Source: JANYCO01 sp035535995 (GTDB lineage Bacteria; Bacteroidota; Bacteroidia; Cytophagales; Cytophagaceae). From it: a stretch of DNA of 64,000 nucleotides. The stretch's first letter is position 1. Every line of letters starts with the position of its first letter. A model generated the notes under the pieces. It was not told the origin of the DNA, ran no database searches, and saw only the letters and a program-made list of their open reading frames with translations. Shown one piece after another: positions 34,256 to 43,757 of the stretch. The stretch lies in assembly GCA_035535995.1 (NCBI GenBank), contig DATLOZ010000027.1, forward strand, positions 1 through 64,000. The letters are read 5' to 3'. Position numbers and translations under genes: made by a program.

Positions 34256-35683
34256 AATAATCCACAGCCCAATAAAACTGATAGATGCATTGAGCAAAAT
34301 AATTTCAAAACTAAACTGGTATCCGTTAAACCAATTCTGAGAATTGCTGCCCACTATGTATGTTAAGATTGGCGAAATAATGCAAACCAGCGGCACCAGG
34401 CGGTCGTTGAGTTTTTTCTTTGTATAAAGTCCGAAAGCGTAAAGTCCTACCAGTGGGCCGTAGGTATAGCCCGCGATGTTCAGCACGGTATCAATCAAAG
34501 AGCGTTGATTCAGTTCATGTGCAATGATGATGATCACCAAAAAGATCAACGACATAGCGATGTGTACATAAAATTTTTGTTTCTGTTTTACCTCTTCCGG
34601 CTTATTCTTAAAATTCAGGAAGTCGATGCAGAAAGAAGTAGTAAGAGCAGCCAGGGCCGAATCGGCGCTGGCGTAAGATGAAGCAATGATACCAAGTAAA
34701 AAGAATACACCCGCTACAATACCGAATTCTTTTAGCGCCAACGTAGGAAACAGATCGTCGGACGAAGCGGGGATTGGAATATTTTCTTTTTCAGAATACA
34801 TATACAGCAGCGCGCCAAGCACCAGGAATAGCAGGGTTACAATGGCCTGTATGATGGTGAACCAGAACATGTTTTTTTGCGCTTCGCCAATATTTTTGCA
34901 AGTCAGATTTTTCTGCATTAAATCCTGGTCAAGTCCTGTCATTGCAATGGCAATCGCCGCGCCGCCGAAGAAGTATTTAGGAAAAAATAATTTGCTTTTA
35001 TAATCATCAAAATAAAACATATGGGAAAGATCGCTTTCATATACTTTGGAGATCATTTGCGAGAAAGACAGATCCAGCCGGTGAGAGATTAGTATTACGG
35101 AAATGATGACGGAAGAAACTAAGAAGATAGTTTGAAAAGAGTCCGTCCAGATAATGGTTTTTACGCCTCCGCGGAAAGTGTAGATCCAGATGAGTAAGAT
35201 CGTTACCGAAACGGTCACCCAAAAAGGCATTCCCCAACCTTTGAAAAGAAAGAGGTGCAGCACACCGGCCGCCAGGAACAGGCGAAGCGAGGAACCTAAG
35301 GTTCTGGAAAGAAGAAAAAGAAACGCGCCGGTCTTATAGGACCAGTAACCGAAACGTTGTTCGAGATAGGTGTAAATGGAAACAAGATTGAGCCGGTAAT
35401 ACAGCGGCATCAGCACCGTGCCGATGATCCAGTAGCCCACGAGATAACCTAAGATCACTTGATAATAAGCAAAACCGATCTTGCCCACATTGCCCGGTAC
35501 GGAAATAAACGTGAGCCCGGAAATGGAAGTCCCGATCATGCCAAAAGCCACAAGATACCAGGGCGATTGTTTGTTGGCACTGAAAAAAGCATCTGAACTG
35601 GCATTCCTGGAGGTGAGGTAGGCAATAAGCATCAGGATGCCGAAATAGATGATAAGAATGCTGATAATCAGGGATTGGGACAT
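34229..35683 (-). CDS. Sodium:solute symporter (SSS family)
   Basis: A 484-residue inner-membrane transporter with about 13 hydrophobic helices. SSS landmarks: the FGMIGTSISGLTFISVPG segment (about 50-67), AGYTYGPLVGLYAFGL (about 405-420), and a Na+-site-like SSYASADSALAALTTSF stretch (about 330-346). It imports a solute with sodium; the substrate is not readable from sequence. The C-terminal tail is short and its last residues, LNPDSQE plus the TAG stop, are encoded by the right arm of the dispersed palindrome 34075-34255, so the natural C-terminus may have been replaced by repeat sequence. Divergent from clpS. Confidence 0.92.
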   Translation of the reverse strand: MSQSLIISILIIYFGILMLIAYLTSRNASSDAFFSANKQSPWYLVAFGMIGTSISGLTFISVPGNVGKIGFAYYQVILGYLVGYWIIGTVLMPLYYRLNLVSIYTYLEQRFGYWSYKTGAFLFLLSRTLGSSLRLFLAAGVLHLFLFKGWGMPFWVTVSVTILLIWIYTFRGGVKTIIWTDSFQTIFLVSSVIISVILISHRLDLSFSQMISKVYESDLSHMFYFDDYKSKLFFPKYFFGGAAIAIAMTGLDQDLMQKNLTCKNIGEAQKNMFWFTIIQAIVTLLFLVLGALLYMYSEKENIPIPASSDDLFPTLALKEFGIVAGVFFLLGIIASSYASADSALAALTTSFCIDFLNFKNKPEEVKQKQKFYVHIAMSLIFLVIIIIAHELNQRSLIDTVLNIAGYTYGPLVGLYAFGLYTKKKLNDRLVPLVCIISPILTYIVGSNSQNWFNGYQFSFEIILLNASISFIGLWIISLNPDSQE

Positions 35684-35808
35684 ATATTATTGGGTTCTTA
35701 TTATAGGTGCAATATACAAAAATGTCGTTATTAGGCTAGTTTCAGTATTTGTGCGCCTCTAACGTATATTTACCCTTACAAGCCGAACCTTTTTTGAGTT
35801 TTTTTTAT

Positions 35809-35816
35809 TAAATTTG
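35809..35816 (+). promoter_or_regulatory. Candidate -7 box for clpS
   Basis: TAAATTTG fits the Bacteroidota TAnnTTTG consensus and would place the transcript start about 28 nt before the clpS ATG. No convincing -33 TTG at the right distance is seen. Confidence 0.4.
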
Positions 35817-35850
35817 TTATACCCCACAAATAAACGGGAATCCATAGAAT

Positions 35851-36144
35851 ATGCAGACCATGAACCACGTGAATCCATTTGAGCAAGAAGAATTGGCGCT
35901 TCTGGAAGAAGCACAAGCCACCGAAATGCTTGACCTGGTCGTTTTCAACGACGATGTGAATACGTTCGAGCATGTGATCAATACGCTTATCAAAGTCTGT
36001 GGACACAGTCCTGAGCAGGCAGAACAATGTACTTTGATTATTCATTACAAAGGAAAATGTTCTGTAAAAAGAGGTTCTTTCGAAGAGCTGAAGCCGCTGC
36101 GCCAGAGTGTTTGTGACCATGGAATTTCGGCGGAGATCATTTAA
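35851..36144 (+). CDS. clpS: ATP-dependent Clp protease adaptor ClpS
   Basis: A 97-residue adaptor that binds N-degron substrates and delivers them to ClpAP-type protease. The core matches the family: LVVFNDDVNTFEHVINTL (N-degron pocket, about 31-48), CGHSPEQAEQCTLIIHYKG and a C-terminal strand with SAEI. A flexible N-terminal extension (about 1-28) is usual. It starts at ATG 35851, with a second ATG four codons on as an alternative. It stands 81 bp ahead of recR on the same strand and may be co-transcribed. Confidence 0.95.
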   Translation: MQTMNHVNPFEQEELALLEEAQATEMLDLVVFNDDVNTFEHVINTLIKVCGHSPEQAEQCTLIIHYKGKCSVKRGSFEELKPLRQSVCDHGISAEII

Positions 36145-36225
36145 TCTATATTTCTGTCATCGTTAAATGTTTTTCCTGCATTTGACGTCATTGCTTTGCC
36201 TTCTTTTTAATACCAAAATATCCGC

Positions 36226-36831
36226 ATGATCTTCCCTTCCAAACTCATAGAAGAAGCCGTAAATGAAGTATCAAAGCTTCCGGGGATAGGTAAAAAAACA
36301 GCACTCAGGTTAGTCCTGCATCTTCTTAAAGAAGAAAATTCCACTACCTTAAAGTTATCCGAAGCCCTCACCAACGCGAGAGAAAAAATCACCTATTGTA
36401 ACAAATGCCACAATATTTCCGATACGGAGCTTTGCGGCATTTGCAGCAGCCAGCGCCGCGAACCTTCGCTGCTCTGTGTGGTGGAAGACATCCGCGATGT
36501 GATCGCGATTGAAAATACCAACCAGTTTTACGGCCATTACCACGTACTCGGCGGAGTGATCTCTCCAATGGAAAGAGTAGGCCCTTCCGACCTTAAAATA
36601 GATTCACTGGTCAGCCGCGTAGCAGCAGGGGAAATTAAAGAATTGATCTTCGCGCTTAGCCCCACGATGGAAGGAGATACCACGGCTTTTTTCATTACAA
36701 AAAAACTAAAAGAATTTCCGGTAAAAATAACTACGATCGCCCGTGGCATCCCACTGGGCGGCGAGCTGGAGTATGCAGACGAAGTAACGCTTGGCAGAAG
36801 TATTGTGACCAGGACGGCTTATGATGGCTAA
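36226..36831 (+). CDS. recR: Recombination mediator protein RecR
   Basis: A 201-residue DNA repair protein. In order: helix-hairpin-helix LPGIGKKTALRLVLHL (about 18-33), the four-Cys zinc finger CNKC...CGIC (about 58-73), the Toprim domain starting LLCVVEDIRDVIAIE (about 83), and the Walker-B-like C-terminal ARGIPLGGELEYAD. It works with RecO and RecF to load RecA at gaps. dnaX and ybaB, its frequent neighbours elsewhere, are not present here. Confidence 0.97.
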   Translation: MIFPSKLIEEAVNEVSKLPGIGKKTALRLVLHLLKEENSTTLKLSEALTNAREKITYCNKCHNISDTELCGICSSQRREPSLLCVVEDIRDVIAIENTNQFYGHYHVLGGVISPMERVGPSDLKIDSLVSRVAAGEIKELIFALSPTMEGDTTAFFITKKLKEFPVKITTIARGIPLGGELEYADEVTLGRSIVTRTAYDG

Positions 36832-36855
36832 ATAATTTAACATTTCCGGAAAATA

Positions 36856-36921
36856 TCTCCATACTGTTGCTGTTGCTCTTGCTGACAGAATGCAGGACAG
36901 CAAGAGCAACAGTATGGAGTA
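36856..36921. repeat. Hairpin with conserved 13-nt loop, copy 2
   Basis: The arms (ctccatactgttgct...cttgctg and its near complement) close on the loop acagaatgcagga. The left arm carries one extra gttgct unit. It starts about 25 bp after the recR stop. Same stem and loop, inverted, at 61896-61962. Confidence 0.85.
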
Positions 36922-37004
36922 ATCCATAATTCCACTAATTCTTTTTAAAACGTTTTATTCCCTTCCTCGTATCAATAAATAGTATCAACTTTACAATAAT
37001 TAAT

Positions 37005-37012
37005 TATATTTG
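37005..37012 (+). promoter_or_regulatory. Candidate -7 box for the glycosyltransferase gene
   Basis: TATATTTG is a perfect match to TAnnTTTG, 36 bp before the TTG start codon. No clear -33 element. The preceding hairpin (36856-36921) would separate this transcript from recR. Confidence 0.4.
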
Positions 37013-37048
37013 TCGTATAATAAGAAGTAGGTTTTTTAGTATTTTCTA

Positions 37049-38995
37049 TTGAAAAAATTATCCGTCATTATAGTCAATTACAATGTCTGTCATTTTTTAG
37101 AACAGGCGCTTGTTTCAGTCCGGAAAGCAATTGAAGGAATTGAAGCGGAAGTATTTGTAGTGGACAACAACTCGGTAGACGGATCAGGAAAAATGGTCCG
37201 CGAAAAGTTTGATTTTGTAACCCTCATTGAAAACAAAGAAAACCTGGGTTTTTCCAAAGCCAACAACCAAGCCATGCGGCTTTCCACCGGAAAGTATGTT
37301 CTTTTGCTCAATCCTGACACAATCGTAGAAGAAGATACCTTTCACAAATGCATCGATTTTATGGACCATCATCCCGAAGCGGGTGGTTTGGGTGTGAAGA
37401 TGCTGGATGGTGCAGGGAAATTCCTACCTGAATCGAAAAGAGGATTGCCTACTCCATGGGTAGCGTTCTATAAAATATTCGGACTGGCTACTATTTTTCC
37501 AAAGTCAAAAAAATTCGGAGGCTATCATTTAGGGTACCTCGACAAAGATAAAACCAATCCCGTAACTGTACTTTCGGGCGCCTATATGTTTATGCGCAAA
37601 ACAGCGCTCGACAAAACCGGTTTGCTCGATGAGACATTCTTCATGTACGGAGAAGACATCGATCTTTCGTATCGCATGATCAAAGCAGGATATCAGAATT
37701 ATTATTTTCCGGAAACAAGGATCATTCATTACAAAGGAGAAAGCACGAAGAAGACGAGCATCAACTACGTGTTTATTTTTTACAAAGCGATGATCATTTT
37801 TGCCCAGAAACATTTTTCGCAAAAAAATGCCGGCATCTTTTCTTTCCTCATCAACATCGCCATCTACATCCGCGCGACCATGGCGCTTAGCATGCGATTC
37901 CTCAAAATGGCTGCGCTGCCTGCGATCGACGCTACAGTCATTTATACGGGAATGTTTTTCCTGAAAACGTTTTGGGAAAACACCTACAAAAAAGAGCCAG
38001 GAAAATTTCCACCGGAATACATGGCCTGGGTAGTGCCTACGTACATCATCATCTGGCTCGTGTCTGTTTATTTTAATTCAGGATATAGTAAAAAAATAAA
38101 ACCACACCGCATCATCCGCGGCATCCTCGTGGGTACAATTCTGATCTCTTTGCTTTCAAACTTTGTAGACGATTATCGTTACTCTAAAGCGATGATCCTG
38201 CTTGGCTCGGTATACAGCATTATTTCTATGCTTGGTATTCGTTCGATCTTTAATTTCATTCGTTACAAAACCATTAGCCTGGGCGATACGGTGAAAAAAA
38301 TATTGGTAATAGGCAAAGCAGAAGAGAGCACAAGGATCATCAAATTATTGAAAGAAAATTATTATCATCTTGAAGTCGCCGGTTACATCAATCCTGAACC
38401 GGAAATTAACCGTCATGAATTTTATCTGGGCGATACACAGCATCTGAACGAAGCGATCATGATCCATAAGATTGATGAAATGGTTTTTTGTTCAAAAGAT
38501 ATTCCGGCCAATTACATCATCGAATGTATGACTCGTACTTTCAACAGAAATGTAGAATACAAAATAGTAGCCGAAGGAAGCGAATATATTATTGGCAGCA
38601 GTTCTAAAAATACCAAAGGGGATTTTTATACTTTGAATATTCAATTGAACATTATCAAAGAAGAGAATATCCGCAGCAAACGGATCGTAGATGTGATGGT
38701 AGGATTAATGCTTTTGCCTGTTTCTCCTATATTGATGTGGCTCATGGCAAATCCCAAAGGGTTTGTAAAAAATATTTTTGAAGTGCTGCTCGGTCATTAT
38801 AGTTGGGTTGGATTCAATCAGAATTTGCAGATCAAATTGCCGCCGATCAAAAAAGGAATTATCACGCCTGTGTTGGAAAAAGAGCTCAAAGATATTTCCC
38901 GCGTAGCCAGAAAAAATTTTTTATATGCACGTGATTATAATCCGTATATAGATCTGAAATTAATTTTGTTGTCTTTCCGCAGATTGGGAAGCTAA
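37049..38995 (+). CDS. Glycosyltransferase family 2 fused to a partial sugar-transferase-like module
   Basis: A 648-residue membrane protein. Residues 1-235 are a GT2 domain (VIIVNYN, VDNNSVDGSG, LNPDTIVEED, DEDIDLSYR-like EDIDLSYRM). Residues about 265-390 hold five hydrophobic helices. Residues about 420-525 are a Rossmann-like module (KILVIGKAEES). Residues about 545-648 resemble the membrane hairpin and last part of polyprenyl-phosphate sugar phosphotransferases (RSKRIVDVMVGL, HYSWVGF), but the usual KFRSM catalytic stretch is absent. It starts at TTG: an in-frame TAG lies 12 bp upstream and any later ATG would remove the nucleotide-binding strand. Likely acts in surface polysaccharide synthesis; the sugar is unknown. 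Confidence 0.88.
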   Translation: MKKLSVIIVNYNVCHFLEQALVSVRKAIEGIEAEVFVVDNNSVDGSGKMVREKFDFVTLIENKENLGFSKANNQAMRLSTGKYVLLLNPDTIVEEDTFHKCIDFMDHHPEAGGLGVKMLDGAGKFLPESKRGLPTPWVAFYKIFGLATIFPKSKKFGGYHLGYLDKDKTNPVTVLSGAYMFMRKTALDKTGLLDETFFMYGEDIDLSYRMIKAGYQNYYFPETRIIHYKGESTKKTSINYVFIFYKAMIIFAQKHFSQKNAGIFSFLINIAIYIRATMALSMRFLKMAALPAIDATVIYTGMFFLKTFWENTYKKEPGKFPPEYMAWVVPTYIIIWLVSVYFNSGYSKKIKPHRIIRGILVGTILISLLSNFVDDYRYSKAMILLGSVYSIISMLGIRSIFNFIRYKTISLGDTVKKILVIGKAEESTRIIKLLKENYYHLEVAGYINPEPEINRHEFYLGDTQHLNEAIMIHKIDEMVFCSKDIPANYIIECMTRTFNRNVEYKIVAEGSEYIIGSSSKNTKGDFYTLNIQLNIIKEENIRSKRIVDVMVGLMLLPVSPILMWLMANPKGFVKNIFEVLLGHYSWVGFNQNLQIKLPPIKKGIITPVLEKELKDISRVARKNFLYARDYNPYIDLKLILLSFRRLGS

Positions 38996-39018
38996 AACAG
39001 TTTATTCCAAAAAATTTT

Positions 39019-40197
39019 ATGAAAGAAGTTTACATTGTTTCTGCTGTCCGTACTCCTATAGGAAGTTTCGGAGGAAGCTTATCATCGCTTAGCGCTCCCC
39101 AATTGGGTGCTGCTGCTATTAAAGGCGCTCTTGCCAAAGCAAATATAGATCCGAAAGAGGTGCAGGAAGTGATCATGGGCAATGTGCTGTCGGCCAACGT
39201 AGGCCAGGCTCCGGCACGCCAGGCAGCGATCTTCGCCGGACTAGGATACGATGTAGAATGCACGACGGTCAACAAAGTTTGTGCTTCCGGTTCCAAAGCG
39301 ATCATCTACGCAGCACAAAGTATTATGCTGGGGCATGCAGACGTAATCGTAGCAGGAGGAATGGAAAGTATGTCGAACGTTCCTTACTATTTAGACAAAG
39401 CAAGAAACGGCTACAAACTCGGCCATGGTACAGTGATCGATGGTGTTATCAAAGATGGTCTGTGGGATGTGTACAACGATTACCATATGGGCAATGCAGC
39501 GGAGAATACTGCCCGCGAAATGAAGATCACCCGCGAGATGCAGGATGCTTACGCGATCGAGTCGTACAAACGCTCGGCAGCAGCATGGGAACAGGAATCA
39601 TTTTCCGATGAGATCATTCCGGTAGAAATTGCTCAGAAAGGAAAAGAAAGTATTTGGGTAAATAAAGACGAAGAATATACCAAGGTCAATTTTGAAAAAA
39701 TTCCTTCGCTGAAACCTGTATTTGAAAAAGAGGGCACCGTCACTGCGGCAAACGCCTCTACACTGAACGACGGCGCAGCAGCGCTGGTATTGATGAGCAA
39801 GGAAAAAGCAGAGCAACTTGGCGTAAAACCGCTGGCCAAAATTCTTGCTTTCGCAGAAGCAGCACAGGAACCAAAATGGTTTACTACTTCACCTTCACTG
39901 GCGATCCCAAAAGCTATTAAAAATGCAGGTCTTGCGGCAGATAAAGTAGATTTCTATGAGATCAACGAAGCTTTTTCTGTAGTATCAATTGCCAACAATC
40001 AAAAATTATCACTTGACCCTTCCAAGGTAAATGTCTGGGGAGGTGCGGTTTCATTGGGCCACCCGATCGGTTGCTCCGGTGCAAGAATTGTGACTACACT
40101 ACTTCATGTATTGCAAAAAAACAATGCCAAGATAGGTGTAACTGGTATCTGCAACGGCGGAGGTGGCGCTTCTTCGCTGGTGATTGAGAGACTATAG
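39019..40197 (+). CDS. Acetyl-CoA C-acetyltransferase (thiolase)
   Basis: A 392-residue thiolase. Catalytic Cys88 is in VNKVCASGSKA, His348 in LGHPIGCSGARI and Cys378 in GICNGGGGAS; NEAFS is also present. Length and motifs fit the biosynthetic-type acetoacetyl-CoA thiolase that condenses two acetyl-CoA or cleaves acetoacetyl-CoA. It lies 23 bp after the glycosyltransferase stop on the same strand, but a functional link is not apparent. A palindromic repeat abuts its TAG stop. Confidence 0.96.
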   Translation: MKEVYIVSAVRTPIGSFGGSLSSLSAPQLGAAAIKGALAKANIDPKEVQEVIMGNVLSANVGQAPARQAAIFAGLGYDVECTTVNKVCASGSKAIIYAAQSIMLGHADVIVAGGMESMSNVPYYLDKARNGYKLGHGTVIDGVIKDGLWDVYNDYHMGNAAENTAREMKITREMQDAYAIESYKRSAAAWEQESFSDEIIPVEIAQKGKESIWVNKDEEYTKVNFEKIPSLKPVFEKEGTVTAANASTLNDGAAALVLMSKEKAEQLGVKPLAKILAFAEAAQEPKWFTTSPSLAIPKAIKNAGLAADKVDFYEINEAFSVVSIANNQKLSLDPSKVNVWGGAVSLGHPIGCSGARIVTTLLHVLQKNNAKIGVTGICNGGGGASSLVIERL

Positions 40198-40270
40198 AAG
40201 TTATGAATGTTGAATTATGAATGTTGAATTTTTACTTTAATTCATAACTCATAATTCAACATTCATAACT
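40198..40270. repeat. Inverted repeat, ATGAATGTTGAATTATG family, copy 2
   Basis: The left arm (agttatgaatgttgaatta) begins at the thiolase stop and repeats atgaatgttgaa once. The right arm 40241-40270 carries aactcataattcaac. It probably ends the thiolase transcript. Confidence 0.8.
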
Positions 40271-40412
40271 ATTTATCATTACGCATTACTGCTGATTAAA
40301 AAAATCAGTATTTATACTGAATCTTCGGGAAACCGAACCATTCTAATCTGTAAACGTACAATACGCGAGGTATTTATACTTATATTTACCTGTATAAATT
40401 AGAGTATAGTCT

Positions 40413-40814
40413 ATGCGGCAAATACAAAAAATAGTATTAGTGGACGATGATATGATGGTCAATATGGTAACCGAAAGGTTACTTCTCCGTCATAACAAAG
40501 AATACCAGATCACTGTTTTTACTAACCCGGTGAAGGCCCTGGATACTCTCAAAAAAGATCACGAAACAGGCAATACTCTTCCCGACATCATTTTACTCGA
40601 TATCAGAATGCCAGAATTGACAGGCTTCGAATTTCTTGATAAACTGAGCGAAAACGATTTCGCAAAAAATATTCAGATCATCATCCATACTTCCTCTTTC
40701 GCCCTTCCAGACCAGGAAAAAGCGCAGATCTACCCTAATGTAATTGGCTATATGCAAAAACCTTTTTCTGTAGGTCTTTTTAGCAAGATCCTGGAGGAAA
40801 AAGTACAGTGCTAA
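40413..40814 (+). CDS. Single-domain response regulator
   Basis: A 133-residue receiver-only protein. The acidic pocket is in VLVDDDMMVN (about 9-14), the phosphoacceptor Asp is in ILLDIRMPELTG (about 63), the Ser/Thr is in IHTSSFA and the Lys in YMQKPF. It has no output domain and no kinase neighbour, so it is an orphan receiver. It resembles the other stand-alone receivers of the window in size and layout. Confidence 0.93.
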   Translation: MRQIQKIVLVDDDMMVNMVTERLLLRHNKEYQITVFTNPVKALDTLKKDHETGNTLPDIILLDIRMPELTGFEFLDKLSENDFAKNIQIIIHTSSFALPDQEKAQIYPNVIGYMQKPFSVGLFSKILEEKVQC

Positions 40815-40860
40815 TGTTGGGTGTTGAATTATTTTATAATTCAACATTCATAATTCATAA
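40814..40860. repeat. Imperfect inverted repeat, ATGAATGTTGAATTATG family, copy 3
   Basis: aatgttgggtgttgaattat faces ataattcaacattcataatt between the convergent stops of the receiver and the CHU_C protein. The arms are degenerate compared with 29596-29665. Confidence 0.65.
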
Positions 40861-43143
40861 TTATCTCAACACTTCCACCCAACCCTTGAACCGCTGTCCC
40901 GAGCGTAATTCCAATTCGTAATAATATACTCCATCCGAAAGCGATTCTCCTGAAAAGCTATTGTTGTAATCCGTGTTATAGTACACACGATCACCCCAGC
41001 GATTGAAGATGCGCAGGACAGAATATCTCGGGATAGATACTACTTCAAATACATCGTTACTTCCATCACCGTTTGGAGTGATCAGGTTGGGGATAAAAAA
41101 ACTTCCCGTGATCATTACCATCACAGTATCCATACACCCTAATGCATCGCGGATATAAAGCCTATGCATGCCCGGAGGATAATGACCAAACGCTACATAG
41201 TTATGAATAGAATCGTCGATAACGGTGTCTTTGGGAATATAATAGTGCAAGTGATCCGGATTGTCGATCGCTAGTTGGTAAGATGATTTTCCGTCCAGTA
41301 TTTTTGGCGTGCCGCCGCGCAGGTCATACACCCAGATTGTCCCGGTAGCGCCATGCAGATCACTGGAATTGGATACTACACTCACTGCAAAACTATCCGG
41401 ATTAATCACATGCATCACAGCATAAGGGCCGGAAGTAGAGGAGGAAGAAGACACACTGTCTACGCCCGTTCCATCGTCGAGTGCATAAAGTGAGCCGGCG
41501 GATACAAGTTCATAGCCGTTGCCGTTCCACAGATAAAATTCGGACACTGCATATGGTCCACAGGGTTTTCCGTCTTCGATCTGCATGAGATAACCACCGG
41601 TAGATAGATTCTCAAAAAGGGCCGACTCGCCATGAAGCCCGCTTCCAGCCTGGCTCACAAAATTCCCCTTGCCATCGTCAGGAGCGAAATAAAAAGTATA
41701 TGCAGGAACAGAAGCATTCTTCTTCACCGAATCTACAAACACTGCACCCGCATGCTTCCCCAGGCAAGGGTTACGTTCAATACGAATATAAGGCACCGCG
41801 CGCGGAAGATTTTCGATCGTACTTCCAAACGTAGAAACACAACCATCCTTGTCGGTTATATTTACTGATACATTTTCTCCCGCCGTCGTTATTCCATCAC
41901 TAGCAGCAAAATCCTGGGGAGGAGTGAACGATTGAAAAGCACTTCCGTTGGCGCTGTACTCATAGGTATACGGCCCGCCGTTGCCGCCGCTCGCGGGCGA
42001 TAGCGATTTGATGTAACCGGATCCTTCCGAACAATTATCTTTCTTCATCGATAATTCAAAATCTACAGGCGGAGGTCCACTGACACTGAAGGACACAGAA
42101 GCTTTACAGCCATTAGCATCCGTGACAGTGATCGATCCGTCGCCGGCTCCGTTGCCTCCAAAAGAAACCGAAGCGCCCGACTGCTGATCCCCCGTGGCAT
42201 CCATCGTGTAGCTATAAGGAGCAGTACCACCAGTGCCGGTGATCGTTACGTTGGCATTTTGATCGCCGTTGCATTTAAGCGGTGGAATAGGATCGGTGCT
42301 GGCAGATAGGACCGGAGGTTCGGTGATCGTATAAGAAGAAGTGATGGTACAGGAATTTGCATCTGTAACAGTAACCGAGTAAGTACCCGGACTAAGATCC
42401 GACACGCTGTTGCCTGCGCCACCTGTGGAAGAGCTGTAGGTATAAGGTTCCGTACCATTGGAAGCAGAAAAGGAAACCGATCCATCCTGGTCCCCGTTGC
42501 AGGTAACTCCGGTAGTTGTAGCCGTCACCGAAATAGGAGGCGGATCGGTGATGGTAACGCTGGCAGAACCAGTGCATCCATGCGCATCAGTCACGCTTGC
42601 CGTGTAGTTTCCCTGCGAAAGTCCTGTATGACTCATTCCACTTCCTCCGTCCGACCAGGAAACCTGGTACGGTGCGGTCCCATTGGTAATCGTGAGGTCC
42701 GCAGTAGCATCACTTCCGGAAGCACAGGCAGGAGGATTGCTGCTGACGCTTACTTGCATGGCTGGTACGGGCGCCATGTTGAGGATCTGTACGCAGGAAT
42801 AATAATTTGTATTCGGATCAGATGGATCAACGGGTGTGCGTACTTCGAGCACATAAAAACCAATTGCTTCCAGGTTTGAAAAATTATAGCTGTTGCTACT
42901 GGTCACCGCCGGAGGAGGAGGATTGGAAGCAGCACCTGTCAATGTATAAGTATATGAAGCGCCGGCAGGGCCGGATACTGCAAGACTAATGCTTCCATCG
43001 CTCCGGCCTTCGCAGGTAGGTTTGCTTACTGTCGCCGCCGCAATGGAGATCATTCCTGATCCATCGCAGGAAGCCGTTTGGGCTTTTATTTGCATGCTTA
43101 TAAAAAGCAAGAAAAAAAGCAGCAGTAATAATTTTGTATTCAT
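40861..43143 (-). CDS. SprB-repeat protein with gliding-motility C-terminal domain (T9SS type B cargo)
   Basis: A 760-residue secreted protein. Signal peptide MNTKLLLLLFFLLFISMQIKA; then about five SprB-type repeats of 75-90 residues (landmarks CNGDQDGSVSF, TVTDANGC, GTAPYSY) to about residue 440; a less repetitive middle; and a CHU_C domain at about 675-760 (FIPNLITPNGDGSNDVF, IFNRWGDRVY, DGVYYYELEL). Established: this C-terminal domain directs type IX secretion, with partners of SprF type in known systems; no SprF gene is adjacent. Likely a cell-surface adhesin. A 106-residue SprB-like gene lies 23 bp upstream on the same strand. Confidence 0.94.
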   Translation of the reverse strand: MNTKLLLLLFFLLFISMQIKAQTASCDGSGMISIAAATVSKPTCEGRSDGSISLAVSGPAGASYTYTLTGAASNPPPPAVTSSNSYNFSNLEAIGFYVLEVRTPVDPSDPNTNYYSCVQILNMAPVPAMQVSVSSNPPACASGSDATADLTITNGTAPYQVSWSDGGSGMSHTGLSQGNYTASVTDAHGCTGSASVTITDPPPISVTATTTGVTCNGDQDGSVSFSASNGTEPYTYSSSTGGAGNSVSDLSPGTYSVTVTDANSCTITSSYTITEPPVLSASTDPIPPLKCNGDQNANVTITGTGGTAPYSYTMDATGDQQSGASVSFGGNGAGDGSITVTDANGCKASVSFSVSGPPPVDFELSMKKDNCSEGSGYIKSLSPASGGNGGPYTYEYSANGSAFQSFTPPQDFAASDGITTAGENVSVNITDKDGCVSTFGSTIENLPRAVPYIRIERNPCLGKHAGAVFVDSVKKNASVPAYTFYFAPDDGKGNFVSQAGSGLHGESALFENLSTGGYLMQIEDGKPCGPYAVSEFYLWNGNGYELVSAGSLYALDDGTGVDSVSSSSSTSGPYAVMHVINPDSFAVSVVSNSSDLHGATGTIWVYDLRGGTPKILDGKSSYQLAIDNPDHLHYYIPKDTVIDDSIHNYVAFGHYPPGMHRLYIRDALGCMDTVMVMITGSFFIPNLITPNGDGSNDVFEVVSIPRYSVLRIFNRWGDRVYYNTDYNNSFSGESLSDGVYYYELELRSGQRFKGWVEVLR

Positions 43144-43166
43144 AGCTGTAGATGTAAGAGTGAAAT

Positions 43167-43487
43167 TTATTCAATGATCACTTCGTTCGAATAGGTAAGA
43201 TTTTTTTGATCGCGGATGTGCAACTGGTATTTACCCGCTTTCAGCCCCGTGGTTTCAAATTTCTCACCTGTTGAAAAGATCTTGGTATCCGCCAGCGGAA
43301 CGCTTACCAGCAATAGCTGATACGGCGCGTCACCCCCGGAAACAGAAACCTGTATCGCACCATTTGATTCCCCCGGAGACGTATTGGTATGATCGATAAA
43401 CACCATCATAAATGGTGCTTTTATAGGAGGAGTTTTGAAGGAAAATAAAGACAGACAAAGAAATAGTACTAACAGAAATGTTTTCAT
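43167..43487 (-). CDS. Small secreted protein with one SprB-like repeat
   Basis: A 106-residue protein: signal segment MKTFLLVLFLCLSLFSF, then a single domain with SPGESNGAIQVSVSGGDAPYQL and GLKAGKYQLHIRDQ. This is the same pattern as one repeat (C/SxGxxDGxI...GxAPY...GxY) of the large protein that follows 23 bp downstream. Without a sorting tail it would stop in the periplasm or be anchored through its partner. Co-transcription with the 760-residue protein is very likely. Confidence 0.8.
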   Translation of the reverse strand: MKTFLLVLFLCLSLFSFKTPPIKAPFMMVFIDHTNTSPGESNGAIQVSVSGGDAPYQLLLVSVPLADTKIFSTGEKFETTGLKAGKYQLHIRDQKNLTYSNEVIIE

Positions 43488-43757
43488 GACGTTTGGTATT
43501 TTAGCATTCTACAAGGAGACCTGATAAAAAGTAACCACAGCGCATTATTTATTTAGAACTATTCTAATACATAATAAACAGGAAAATTTTGACCGCTAAT
43601 CTTCTATGATCAACTATTTGAATTTTGGTGAACAATCTTCTCAGTGGAGTTGTTTTTAGTATGAAGAGAATGGTATAATTTACTATATGAATTATGCCAA
43701 AGATTAGGTAGGCCGAAAGCCGTATGTTTTTACATTGGATCTAAAAACAATACTGCC

